A program made the position numbers and the translations under genes. A stretch of DNA of 9,517 nt from contig JACDDG010000072.1 in assembly GCA_013817115.1 (NCBI GenBank), forward strand, positions 1 through 9,517, written 5' to 3'. The notes below the pieces were generated by a model, which did not search any database, was not told the origin of the DNA, and saw nothing but the letters and a program-made list of their open reading frames with translations. The stretch comes from Parachlamydiaceae bacterium (GTDB taxonomy: Bacteria; Chlamydiota; Chlamydiia; Chlamydiales; Parachlamydiaceae). Shown here piece after piece: positions 1-6,119 of the stretch (the stretch's first letter is position 1; each line of letters opens with the position of its first letter).

Positions 1-98
1 TAAGGGCACTTGGGAATAATCTTTTTTTTAATTCTCTTTTATATGATTTTCTCTCGCTTTTGGGCCCTCTTTTCTATTCGCCCACAATTGCTGATAAA

Positions 99-524
99 AT
101 GATAGACACTCAATTTTTTAAATGCATTCAAGATATACGCTACAGCTTACCTCTTTTTCAAACCCCTGTAACGGCGGGATTTCCTTCTCCGGCAGAAGAT
201 GAGATTGAAAAAAAGCTGGATTTGAATGAATTGCTCATCAAGCACCCCACAGCCACATTTTTTTTACGTGTTTCCGGAGCTTCCATGGTCAAGGCTGGGA
301 TCCACGACAATGATATACTGATAGTAGACCGGAGTTTAGAGCCAATGCACGGTAAGATTGTTGTGGCGGCTGTGAATGGTGAATTGACAGTTAAACGTTT
401 GCACCTTGAAAAAAACAGAATTTTTTTGATGGCAGAAAACGATGTTTATCGACCTATTGAAATCACTGAAGGTATCGAGTTGCATATTTGGGGAGTAGTG
501 ACAAGCGTCATTCACGCTCTTTAG
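99..524 (+). CDS. umuD: UmuD-like SOS mutagenesis protein (S24 autopeptidase)
   Basis: This is the UmuD subunit of a Y-family translesion polymerase. In the family it cleaves itself when bound to RecA filaments, and the processed form activates UmuC. From the ATG at 99 the protein has 141 residues against 139 in E. coli. All landmarks are offset by exactly two: the cleavage site is Ala26-Gly27 in AGFPSP (E. coli Cys24-Gly25), the nucleophile is Ser62 in SGASM (Ser60) and the general base is Lys99 in GELTVKRL (Lys97). That agreement decides the start. An in-frame TTG at 60 would add 13 residues with no counterpart, and neither start has a clear Shine-Dalgarno. The cleavage residue before Gly is Ala rather than the E. 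coli Cys, as in LexA. A TATGAT at 42-47 could be a -10 box, but no good -35 and no LexA box (CTGT-N8-ACAG or GAAC-N4-GTTC) is visible. umuC follows after 8 bp. Family assignment is secure. Confidence 0.95.
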   Translation: MIDTQFFKCIQDIRYSLPLFQTPVTAGFPSPAEDEIEKKLDLNELLIKHPTATFFLRVSGASMVKAGIHDNDILIVDRSLEPMHGKIVVAAVNGELTVKRLHLEKNRIFLMAENDVYRPIEITEGIELHIWGVVTSVIHAL

Positions 525-532
525 GTGCAAAC

Positions 533-1795
533 ATGAAATATTTTGCTCTTGTCGATTGCGACAACTTCTACGTCTCCTGCGAACGGTTATTTAACCCTAG
601 CCTTCTAGGGCGTGCCGTTATCGTCCTTTCCAATAACGATGGATGCGTGGTTGCCCGCTCACAAGAAGCCAAGAAGCTGGGCATTGCTATGGGCGCCCCC
701 TATTTTCAAATCAAACAGCTATGTGAAAGACTCAAAGTTGCTGTCTATTCTTCTAATTACGCACTCTATGGTGATCTCTCACAACGCGTAGTGCACATCT
801 TAGGAAGCATCGCAGAAGATATCGAAATCTATTCTATCGATGAAGCGTTCCTCACCTTTTCATCAAAATCCCCACAAGAACTTCTTGAAATCTGCAGAGA
901 GATTCGCCGCAAGATCAAAAAATGGGTAGGCATTACTGTTTCAATTGGTATCGCCCCAACCAAAACTTTGGCTAAAGTCGCTACATCTATTGCTAAGAAA
1001 AATGGTCAAGGCATTTACGGAATAGGCTCTAAACCAGAAATGATCTTAAAAAATTTCCCCGTTGAAGATGTCTGGGGTGTGGGCTCAAGCACCAGAACAA
1101 AATTAGCGGCTCGCGGCATCACAACTGCATGGGAATTTCAAATGCAAGATCCCTTATCTATACGGAAAATGATGGGGGTAGTCGGGGAGCGAATGCTTTG
1201 GGAATTGCGCGGTGTAAGTTGCTTACCTCTTGAACGCGTAGCTGCTAAAAAAAGCATCTCTAAATCTCGCTCCTTCGGAAAAACATTAACTGTACAAACT
1301 GATATTAGCGAGGCCTTATCGACCTACGTCAATACAGCCTGCATAAAATTGCGACAACAAAAGAGCTGTACTCAGGCAATTTGCGTTTATTTAGAATTGG
1401 CCATTGATTATAGTGCAAATACACCATACACAGGACCTCGTCAACATAGCACCGTAATTCCATTTGATTTCCCCACAAACGATACCCCACAAATCATCAA
1501 TGCAGCAAAACGTGGTCTAACATATCTTTTTCGCGAAGGGTTGCGCTACAAAAAATGCGGGGTTGTCCTGCTCGATCTAATGCCCGAAGCACGTGTCGCC
1601 CCCGATTTATTTTCAAATAAGATCGACAAAAAAAGGCAACAGGTCGCTGAGGTTTTTGACAATCTTAACAGCCGCTTTGGCAAAAATACACTTTTTTATG
1701 GTGCCATGGGAGTTAACCCCCATTGGAAAATGCGCCGTAAAGAAAACTTCAAATCCGATTCTTCCTGGGATGGATTGCCCATCGTAAAAGCCTAA
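533..1795 (+). CDS. umuC: UmuC-like Y-family DNA polymerase V catalytic subunit
   Basis: This is the catalytic subunit of an error-prone polymerase that copies past DNA lesions. The protein has 420 residues (E. coli UmuC 422) and looks complete. The N-terminal FALVDCDNFYVSCE carries the first metal ligand, Asp8, and the aromatic steric-gate region. YSIDEAF at 100-106 carries catalytic Asp103 and Glu104. GIAPTKTLAKVA lies at about 154-165 and the helix-hairpin-helix segment VEDVWGVGSSTRTKL follows. The little-finger domain leads to a C-terminal DUF4113-type tail (GAMGVNPHWKMRRKE). APDLFSN near residue 362 is where E. coli UmuC has its beta-clamp contact QLNLF, so it may serve that role. The ATG at 533 is preferred over an in-frame upstream start at 488, because it matches the family N-terminus and has AGGTG at the right distance. 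That SD overlaps the umuD stop codon, suggesting translational coupling. A palindromic repeat with a terminator-like core begins 5 bp after the stop. Confidence 0.96.
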   Translation: MKYFALVDCDNFYVSCERLFNPSLLGRAVIVLSNNDGCVVARSQEAKKLGIAMGAPYFQIKQLCERLKVAVYSSNYALYGDLSQRVVHILGSIAEDIEIYSIDEAFLTFSSKSPQELLEICREIRRKIKKWVGITVSIGIAPTKTLAKVATSIAKKNGQGIYGIGSKPEMILKNFPVEDVWGVGSSTRTKLAARGITTAWEFQMQDPLSIRKMMGVVGERMLWELRGVSCLPLERVAAKKSISKSRSFGKTLTVQTDISEALSTYVNTACIKLRQQKSCTQAICVYLELAIDYSANTPYTGPRQHSTVIPFDFPTNDTPQIINAAKRGLTYLFREGLRYKKCGVVLLDLMPEARVAPDLFSNKIDKKRQQVAEVFDNLNSRFGKNTLFYGAMGVNPHWKMRRKENFKSDSSWDGLPIVKA

Positions 1796-1800
1796 AGCCG

Positions 1801-1961
1801 TATACCGAAGAGTGTCCAAATTTTAGATTTTTGGCTTTGAAAAGGCCCGGGATTAAGCGATCAAAAATGACCCAATATTATAATATGGGGTCTTTTTTGA
1901 TCGCTTAAACGCGGGAGCTTTCTCTTTGCCAAAAATCAAAATTTGAATGCTCTTCGGTATA
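1801..1961. repeat. Palindromic MITE-like element, copy 1 (complete)
   Basis: This 161 bp element is nearly one continuous palindrome centred at about 1880/1881. The ends TATACCGAAGAG (1801-1812) and CTCTTCGGTATA (1950-1961) are perfect 12 bp inverted repeats. Inside them, CAAATTTTAGATTTTTGGC (from about 1817) faces GCCAAAAATCAAAATTTG (1928-1945). A core hairpin of 27 bp arms (1854-1880 and 1881-1907) has only two mismatches. No protein is encoded. Related copies lie at 2039-2200 and 4754-4863. The TA at each end would fit the TA target duplication known for IS630/Tc1-type elements and their non-autonomous derivatives, but no transposase is present here and that link is inference. It fills the gap directly after umuC. 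Confidence 0.88.
1854..1907. terminator. Bidirectional terminator-like core hairpin of palindrome copy 1
   Basis: Within the long palindrome, GACCC pairs with GGGTC across an AT-rich inner stem. On the plus strand the hairpin is followed by TTTTTTGATC. On the minus strand the mirror image is followed by TTTTTGATC. This is the layout of an intrinsic terminator working in both directions. It lies 58 bp after the umuC stop, so it would end umuDC transcripts. The extended flanking arms are unusual for a simple terminator and could compete with the short hairpin. Function is inferred from sequence only. Confidence 0.5.
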
Positions 1962-2038
1962 TTTCCTACAAAAAGCTCTTTAGATTTTCTGTATACTATA
2001 TAGTAACGCTAATTGCTGGTACACTACGTTCAAACCCC

Positions 2039-2200
2039 TATACCGAAAATCGTTATCAAATTTTGGATTTTTGGCTTTGAGAAAGCTCCGCGACTAAGCG
2101 ATCAAAAACGACCCAATATAATATAGGGGCCTTTTTTGATTGCTTAGTCGCGGGATCTTATCTCTGCCAAACACCAAAATTGGAACTCTCTTCGTATATA
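2039..2200. repeat. Palindromic MITE-like element, copy 2 (complete, more diverged)
   Basis: This is a second copy of the 1801-1961 element in the same orientation, 77 bp after it. The left end TATACCGAAAATCG continues into TCAAATTTTGGATTTTTGGC, and the right end is CTCTTCGTATATA. The core arms share GCGACTAAGC (from 2090) and GCTTAGTCGC (to 2151). They flank a hairpin with CGACCC/GGGGCC and a TTTTTTGAT tract at 2132-2140. The right arm (from about 2166) has drifted more than in copy 1. The element ends about 9 bp before the GGAGGG ribosome binding site of the gene at 2220. The promoter of that gene must therefore lie inside the element's right half, or transcripts must read through its hairpin. 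Confidence 0.85.
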
Positions 2201-2219
2201 CATCTTTTGGAGGGAAAAT

Positions 2220-3956
2220 ATGCTTTTAACCTATACCGCCAAACCATTTTTGAATAACACTTTAAATCAACAAGTATTCACGCAAACTGAAAGAGATTCT
2301 GTATTATTAACAGAAACAACCAGAGCTCTTCTAGACACTACTACAAGCACACAAGATGTAGATAAAGTCGCCTTTCAGGTGCTAAATAATCAGGTTTCTC
2401 AAGAGATTTACCCACCTTTTCAACTTGATTCATCAAGCGCTAATATAGATGAATCCGTCTTAATAAGTACAAAAAAAAGTACTAAAGCCGGCATTAAAAT
2501 TAATGATTTTGACAGGATCCATAAAACATTCTCATCTTCTGATGAGGGGCCTAAAAACAAACCTCTAGAAAAAGACCTCCATAAGTTAAAAGGAAGGCGT
2601 TCAAGCCCAATTAGCTATCACCCTCTTACAAACCCTTATCATCCACTTTCAGGCTTTTCTGAAGAGAAGGAATTATTGAAAAAAGAAGATGCACACGCTA
2701 GCAACCACATTACAATAACTTCTCGCTTGCATTCCCCTAACTCAAAAAACTCTACAGATCCCTCTCCACGAATTTCTCCTAAACGCTCTCCACGGCTTTC
2801 TCCTAAACGATCTCCAAAAGAAAAATCAACACACAGCCCCCTTACTTCACCCGGGAGAATAAATAGTAAGTCTTTAAACATCCTTTTGCCCAAAGAATTA
2901 ATAGTTGGACATGACGATTTTAACAAGTTCAGAGAAGCTAAACCTCTTAATTTAAAAGATTACATATTCATTGAAAGTAGAAAATTTGACAAAAACATCT
3001 TAATAAAATTAAGAGAGATTTTAAAAAATGTCCCTCTAATTTCAGCTGTGTCCCTGCAAAATGAGGCCTTTGTTTTTTGCCGTGAGGCAATTAAAGCTCT
3101 TTTCAAAAATGAATATACTCTTGATAAGTATGCTGAATATGGATATGAACGTACTAATTTATTATTGTCAATCATTCAAAATGGAGGGCTTTTAGTAAAA
3201 AATCTCCTTCCATCGTTGGTTCAATTACGCAATTGTGTTGCAAATTACTTGACGGAGCAAAAGCAAAAGTCAGAATTTTCCGAAGATCTGTACATTTTTT
3301 TGCAAGAGCTTACCAAAATTGATAATTTTGGTGACGACAGTTGGGGAAAAAATCTTTCTGATTTCATTACTACTCTCGATCATATTCTCGAATGGGGTCG
3401 TAGTAAAAATTTACATGAAATTAACGGCTCATCCAAAGATCATAAGTCCAAAGTCCTGACTTATGATCCATATGTTCTAAGAGACTTAATTTTACACGCT
3501 ATTGGTGGCCAAGCAATTGTTGAAAGCTTTAAAGAAGGTTCAAACACGAACGCCCTAAACATCATTAACGCTATAAAATTATGGGTTAAACCAAATAATG
3601 GTGAACACCCTGTGTTATTCAAAACACTTCAAGCCCATTGCGACAAAATCGCTATGCTTTGTGCAAAAGTGAATAATCTTAGTAATGTAGAATATCACTG
3701 TTTTGTCGAGCATTTATATCCTGTAGACATGCCTAACAAAAATGATATAAGTTTTGCATCCCCTAGATTTTTCTCTCAAGCAAGAATTGGCATTGAAAAT
3801 AGTTCTAAAACACCGCCAATTTATAATTTAAAATGGCAAAAGCTTTATCCAACCTCTTATTCCGCAGATGCAACTAACAAAGTTTTCAAGGGTCTATTTG
3901 AAGATAGAAAAATTCTGCAAACCAAAATCACAGTAAATAACTCGACTTTTTTTTGA
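2220..3956 (+). CDS. Unrecognised large protein with Ser-Pro/basic repeats; N-terminal 578 residues before a frame break
   Basis: I do not recognise this protein. The ATG has a strong GGAGGG five bases upstream (2209-2214). There is no signal peptide and no membrane segment. Residues 1-110 are rich in Ser, Thr and Asn. Residues about 125-215 are a low-complexity, Pro/Ser/basic stretch that includes YHPLTNPYHPL and five tetrapeptides SPRI, SPKR, SPRL, SPKR, SPKE (182-201), plus further SP sites. Residues from about 225 onward are mostly helical-looking without a motif I can name. SP-x-K/R sites are typical targets of eukaryotic proline-directed kinases, which together with the absent export signal would fit a secreted effector; that is inference. 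The frame stops with TGA at 3954-3956, directly at a run of eight T. The +1 frame continues open for 225 codons, so this is probably the first part of an ~800-residue gene. It is more AT-rich than umuC. Confidence 0.75.
   Translation: MLLTYTAKPFLNNTLNQQVFTQTERDSVLLTETTRALLDTTTSTQDVDKVAFQVLNNQVSQEIYPPFQLDSSSANIDESVLISTKKSTKAGIKINDFDRIHKTFSSSDEGPKNKPLEKDLHKLKGRRSSPISYHPLTNPYHPLSGFSEEKELLKKEDAHASNHITITSRLHSPNSKNSTDPSPRISPKRSPRLSPKRSPKEKSTHSPLTSPGRINSKSLNILLPKELIVGHDDFNKFREAKPLNLKDYIFIESRKFDKNILIKLREILKNVPLISAVSLQNEAFVFCREAIKALFKNEYTLDKYAEYGYERTNLLLSIIQNGGLLVKNLLPSLVQLRNCVANYLTEQKQKSEFSEDLYIFLQELTKIDNFGDDSWGKNLSDFITTLDHILEWGRSKNLHEINGSSKDHKSKVLTYDPYVLRDLILHAIGGQAIVESFKEGSNTNALNIINAIKLWVKPNNGEHPVLFKTLQAHCDKIAMLCAKVNNLSNVEYHCFVEHLYPVDMPNKNDISFASPRFFSQARIGIENSSKTPPIYNLKWQKLYPTSYSADATNKVFKGLFEDRKILQTKITVNNSTFF
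2763..2822 (+). repeat. In-frame tandem repeat encoding SPxx tetrapeptides
   Basis: Five 12 bp units begin with TCTCCA or TCTCCT and encode SPRI, SPKR, SPRL, SPKR and SPKE. The first four also form two 24 bp units (2763-2786 and 2787-2810) that differ at only three positions. The repeat is in frame with the gene at 2220. The low divergence suggests recent duplication, so the copy number may vary between strains. Confidence 0.85.
3947..3954 (+). other. T8 homopolymer at the frame break
   Basis: A run of eight T falls in the only 20 bp (3937-3956) where the upstream and downstream reading frames are both open. The downstream frame has a TAA at 3934-3936 just before, and the upstream frame has its TGA at 3954-3956. 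Loss of one T, or gain of two, would join the frames into an 800-residue protein. It may be a true mutation, a phase-variable tract, a slippage site or a sequencing error. The sequence alone cannot tell. Confidence 0.8.
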
Positions 3957-4623
3957 TGCAAATTTACAATCCAGCCCTATATTTGAGAATAGTTTCTGCT
4001 GGCAAAAAATAGATAATGATCCTACCCTTAATTTTTTAGCTAATTTTACGAAATGTTGCTACTCTTATGGGTTAGGAACTACTAATTCTCTAGTAGGAAA
4101 ACATGTTAGAGATCTAAAAAGATACTATGATTACCCGGATGAATGGACAAACAAATCAAATGAATTTAGGCCTCCAATCCTTGAAGATGAATTTCCTATT
4201 TTGAAGATTGCAGAATTAATGACTAGAGACTGTATGGATGTGGCAATAAAATATCTGAATGTTCTCTTACCTCTATTTTTTTCTGACAAGACTTCCCCCT
4301 ACCTTGCTAACCTTTCAGAAGGTGTTTCAGAGCATCAAATTCAAATTCTAAATGAGCATAATTATTATGTAACTCAAACTAGTCAATTTAATGTGTGTTT
4401 AAAAGAAAACCCTCAGGAAATTTTAGCTACAGTCTCGTTTTCATGGCGAAATGAACCAACCTTAACCCCTTCCCAAATAAAAGGGTGGAGTGGGGTTTTG
4501 AAAATTGATTGTAAAGTTCACAATTTGGATCACTGGGAACCAATAATGGAGCATTTGGTGACTCCTAATGCTCCCACCGGACCTCAGGGGTTGCACTTTA
4601 GTAGAGAAATAACGACATATTGA
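3949..4623 (+). pseudogene. C-terminal part (about 224 residues) of the Ser-Pro-rich gene, displaced into the +1 frame
   Basis: From the T8 run the +1 frame is open to TGA at 4621-4623. It starts with residues like FFDANLQSSPIFENSFCW and ends SREITTY. A stand-alone start can be placed at TTG 4201 (140 residues, beginning LKIAELMTRDCMD), but there is no ribosome binding site there. The 80 codons upstream read as ordinary protein with no stop. The segment is therefore best read as the C-terminal part of the gene starting at 2220, separated by one frameshift. No domain is recognised and there is no membrane segment. Composition matches the upstream part. If the frame is restored by slippage or by a different T count, it would be a functional part of the full-length product. 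Confidence 0.7.
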
Positions 4624-4996
4624 GGCGAAAAGAGCCAGTAAGCATCACAATAAAAAAATGAAGCAATCCTAAATGGAAATATCTTCGCTATATTTGAGAG
4701 TGGGCTGAATACGAGATCGAGTCTAGGCCATGCTTACTGCGTGGTAAACATTCATACCGAAAGAGCGTTCAAATTTTGGATTTTGGCTTTGAGAAAGCCC
4801 CGGGATTAAGCGATTAAAAACGACCCAATATTATAATATGGGGCCGTTTTTGATCGCTTAATCTCCGTTCTTATTTTAAGTTTAATGGCATGCCAGAAAA
4901 TTACTTTTCACTTATTGCATTAAATGGCATAAGAAAATTTAGATGATTTGTCCATTAATCTAATTTATTTTTCTCGATTCCACAGGAGAATTTTAT
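4624..4996. other. Non-coding interval upstream of the rhomboid gene
   Basis: No gene is visible in these 373 bp. It holds a perfect 10 bp inverted repeat CAGTAAGCAT/ATGCTTACTG (4636-4645 and 4730-4739, 84 bp apart, which may be chance), and the truncated palindromic element at 4754-4863. After that comes an AT-rich stretch where a promoter for the rhomboid gene should lie. The best guess there is TTGCAT (4915-4920) with TTTAGA 17 bp later, which is weak. A good SD, AGGAG at 4984-4988, precedes the rhomboid start. Confidence 0.6.
4754..4863. repeat. Palindromic MITE-like element, copy 3 (right arm missing)
   Basis: The left arm ATACCGAAAGAGCG, then TTCAAATTTTGG and GGCTTTGAGAAAGC, matches copies 1 and 2. 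It is followed by the core hairpin GATTAAGCGA... (arms 4804-4833 and 4834-4863, 27 of 30 positions paired). The outer right arm expected after 4863 is absent and the sequence becomes unrelated. This is therefore a 110 bp truncated copy. The core again contains CGACCC/GGGGCCG followed by TTTTTGATC, so it could still terminate transcription ahead of the rhomboid gene. Confidence 0.85.
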
Positions 4997-5629
4997 ATGA
5001 TGCCCATCGGCGATGACAATTCACAGCGTAAATCTACACCAATTATTACTTACGCTTTGATCCTTCTAAATGTTCTTGTCTACTTTTTGGAAGTCAGCGG
5101 CGGAGAAGAATTTGTACTCAAATGGGCATTTGTTCCTAGCCGATTTTTGGCAAATCCCATTGCAGAACTTCCCACTCTTTTTACTTCAATGTTCATGCAT
5201 GCCGGTCTCGGACATTTGGGCGGCAATATGCTCTATCTATGGATTTTTGGAGATAATGTTGAAGATCGATTTGGAAAATTAAAATTTTTAATTTTTTATC
5301 TTCTTTGCGGAATAGCAGCTACTTTTTCGCAGCTCTTTTTTTCTATTGCCTCGCAACGCCCTAACGTAGGGGCTTCTGGCGCCATTGCAGGCGTTCTCGG
5401 AGCTTATATTTTAATGTGGCCTCAAGGTGAGGTCAAAATTCTTGTAGGTCACTTCATCAGTCAAATGCCGGCCTTATTAGTGATTGGGTTTTGGTTCTTT
5501 TTGCAATTTATAAGCGGAGTAGGATCTGCAGCTTCTACTACAGAAGAGGGAGGGGTTGCTTATTTCGCCCATATCGGTGGTTTTATAGCCGGATTAATCT
5601 TGGCGTTTGTATTCACGAGGACAAAATAG
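4997..5629 (+). CDS. Rhomboid-family intramembrane serine protease
   Basis: This is a 210-residue polytopic membrane protein of the rhomboid family, which cleaves transmembrane segments of substrate proteins within the membrane. The first membrane segment (about 17-33) is followed by the long L1 loop. HLGGN at 73-77 gives the conserved HxxxN of TM2. GASG at 125-128 holds the nucleophile Ser127, and AHIGG at 191-195 in the last segment holds the partner His192. All catalytic elements are present, so it is probably active. It is a compact six-helix form with no extra domain. The start has AGGAG at 4984-4988, 8 bases before ATG; the second Met is an alternative. Its stop codon directly abuts the ATG of the DUF202 gene, so the two are likely co-transcribed. 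The substrate cannot be told from the sequence. Confidence 0.93.
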   Translation: MMPIGDDNSQRKSTPIITYALILLNVLVYFLEVSGGEEFVLKWAFVPSRFLANPIAELPTLFTSMFMHAGLGHLGGNMLYLWIFGDNVEDRFGKLKFLIFYLLCGIAATFSQLFFSIASQRPNVGASGAIAGVLGAYILMWPQGEVKILVGHFISQMPALLVIGFWFFLQFISGVGSAASTTEEGGVAYFAHIGGFIAGLILAFVFTRTK

Positions 5630-6037
5630 ATGGGAAATTCTAAGAATGATAATACCAACAACCAACTCGCAAATAACCGAACTTTTCTATCTTGGGTTAG
5701 AACAAGTATTGGAGTTATGGCATTTGGTTTTGTTATTGAAAGATTTAATTTATTTATAATGCAAATTTCTCATGTCTTAACTAAATTTGATCCATCACAA
5801 GATGTATTTAAATCCTTTGTTCCAAATGGCAATTCATCCTTTTTAGGAGCTTTGCTTGTACTTGTAGGCGTGGCCATATGCCTGCTGGCATTTATTCAAT
5901 TCTTACAAGATCAAAAAAAGATTGCTGCAGAAAATTATTACCCTTCAAATTGGCTTTACGCTTTACTAACAGCCACTATTTTAGTGGTAGGAATTTTTCT
6001 TGTCTTCTATTTGAACAGTAATTTTCACATCGCTTAA
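5630..6037 (+). CDS. DUF202 / YidH-like small inner-membrane protein
   Basis: This 135-residue membrane protein carries the DUF202 signature near its N-terminus, LANNRTFLSWVRTSIGVMAF (residues 13-32), followed by GFVIERF. E. coli YidH shares this pattern. Three hydrophobic segments are visible: about 24-47, 70-91 and 107-130. Between the first two lies a polar loop (KFDPSQDVFKSF). The biochemical function of the family is not established. The ATG follows the rhomboid TAG with no gap, and a GAGGA (5617-5621) inside the end of the rhomboid gene serves as SD, so the pair is translationally linked. The family assignment rests on the RTFLxWxRT motif and the membrane layout. Confidence 0.9.
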   Translation: MGNSKNDNTNNQLANNRTFLSWVRTSIGVMAFGFVIERFNLFIMQISHVLTKFDPSQDVFKSFVPNGNSSFLGALLVLVGVAICLLAFIQFLQDQKKIAAENYYPSNWLYALLTATILVVGIFLVFYLNSNFHIA

Positions 6038-6040
6038 TCT

Positions 6041-6077
6041 ATGTGTAAGGTTAGGCGGAGCTTCCCGCCAAACACAT
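6041..6077. terminator. Possible hairpin between convergent genes
   Basis: GGCGG (6054-6058) and CCGCC (6065-6069) form a GC stem with a six-base loop. ATGTGT (6041-6046) and ACACAT (6072-6077) could extend it across an internal bulge. It sits between the convergent DUF202 and ndh genes, where a bidirectional terminator is expected. No T-run follows directly on either strand, so intrinsic termination is uncertain. Confidence 0.3.
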
Positions 6078-6119
6078 TTGAAGTGAAATTAGCGCACTTT
6101 TTGCCTTCAACTCTACACT

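Noticed and set aside
1613..1819. Minus-strand ORF at the 3' end of umuC
   Set aside because: It overlaps the conserved UmuC C-terminal domain in antisense and has no start signals.
1801..2200. A CRISPR array or tRNA-like structure in the repeated region after umuC
   Set aside because: There are only two long self-complementary units rather than short regular repeats with spacers, and no cloverleaf or anticodon arm can be drawn.
2639..3175. Minus-strand ORFs opposite the Ser-Pro-rich gene
   Set aside because: They mirror the repeat and coding sequence of the plus-strand gene, which has a strong SD and a long open frame.
4201..4623. An independent gene starting at TTG 4201
   Set aside because: There is no ribosome binding site, and the same frame is open back to the T8 run with normal protein composition, so it is better read as the displaced 3' part of the gene at 2220.
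4636..4739. 10 bp inverted repeat CAGTAAGCAT/ATGCTTACTG as ends of another small mobile element
   Set aside because: A perfect 10 bp pair about 100 bp apart is expected roughly once by chance in a window this size. No second copy and no target duplication are visible.
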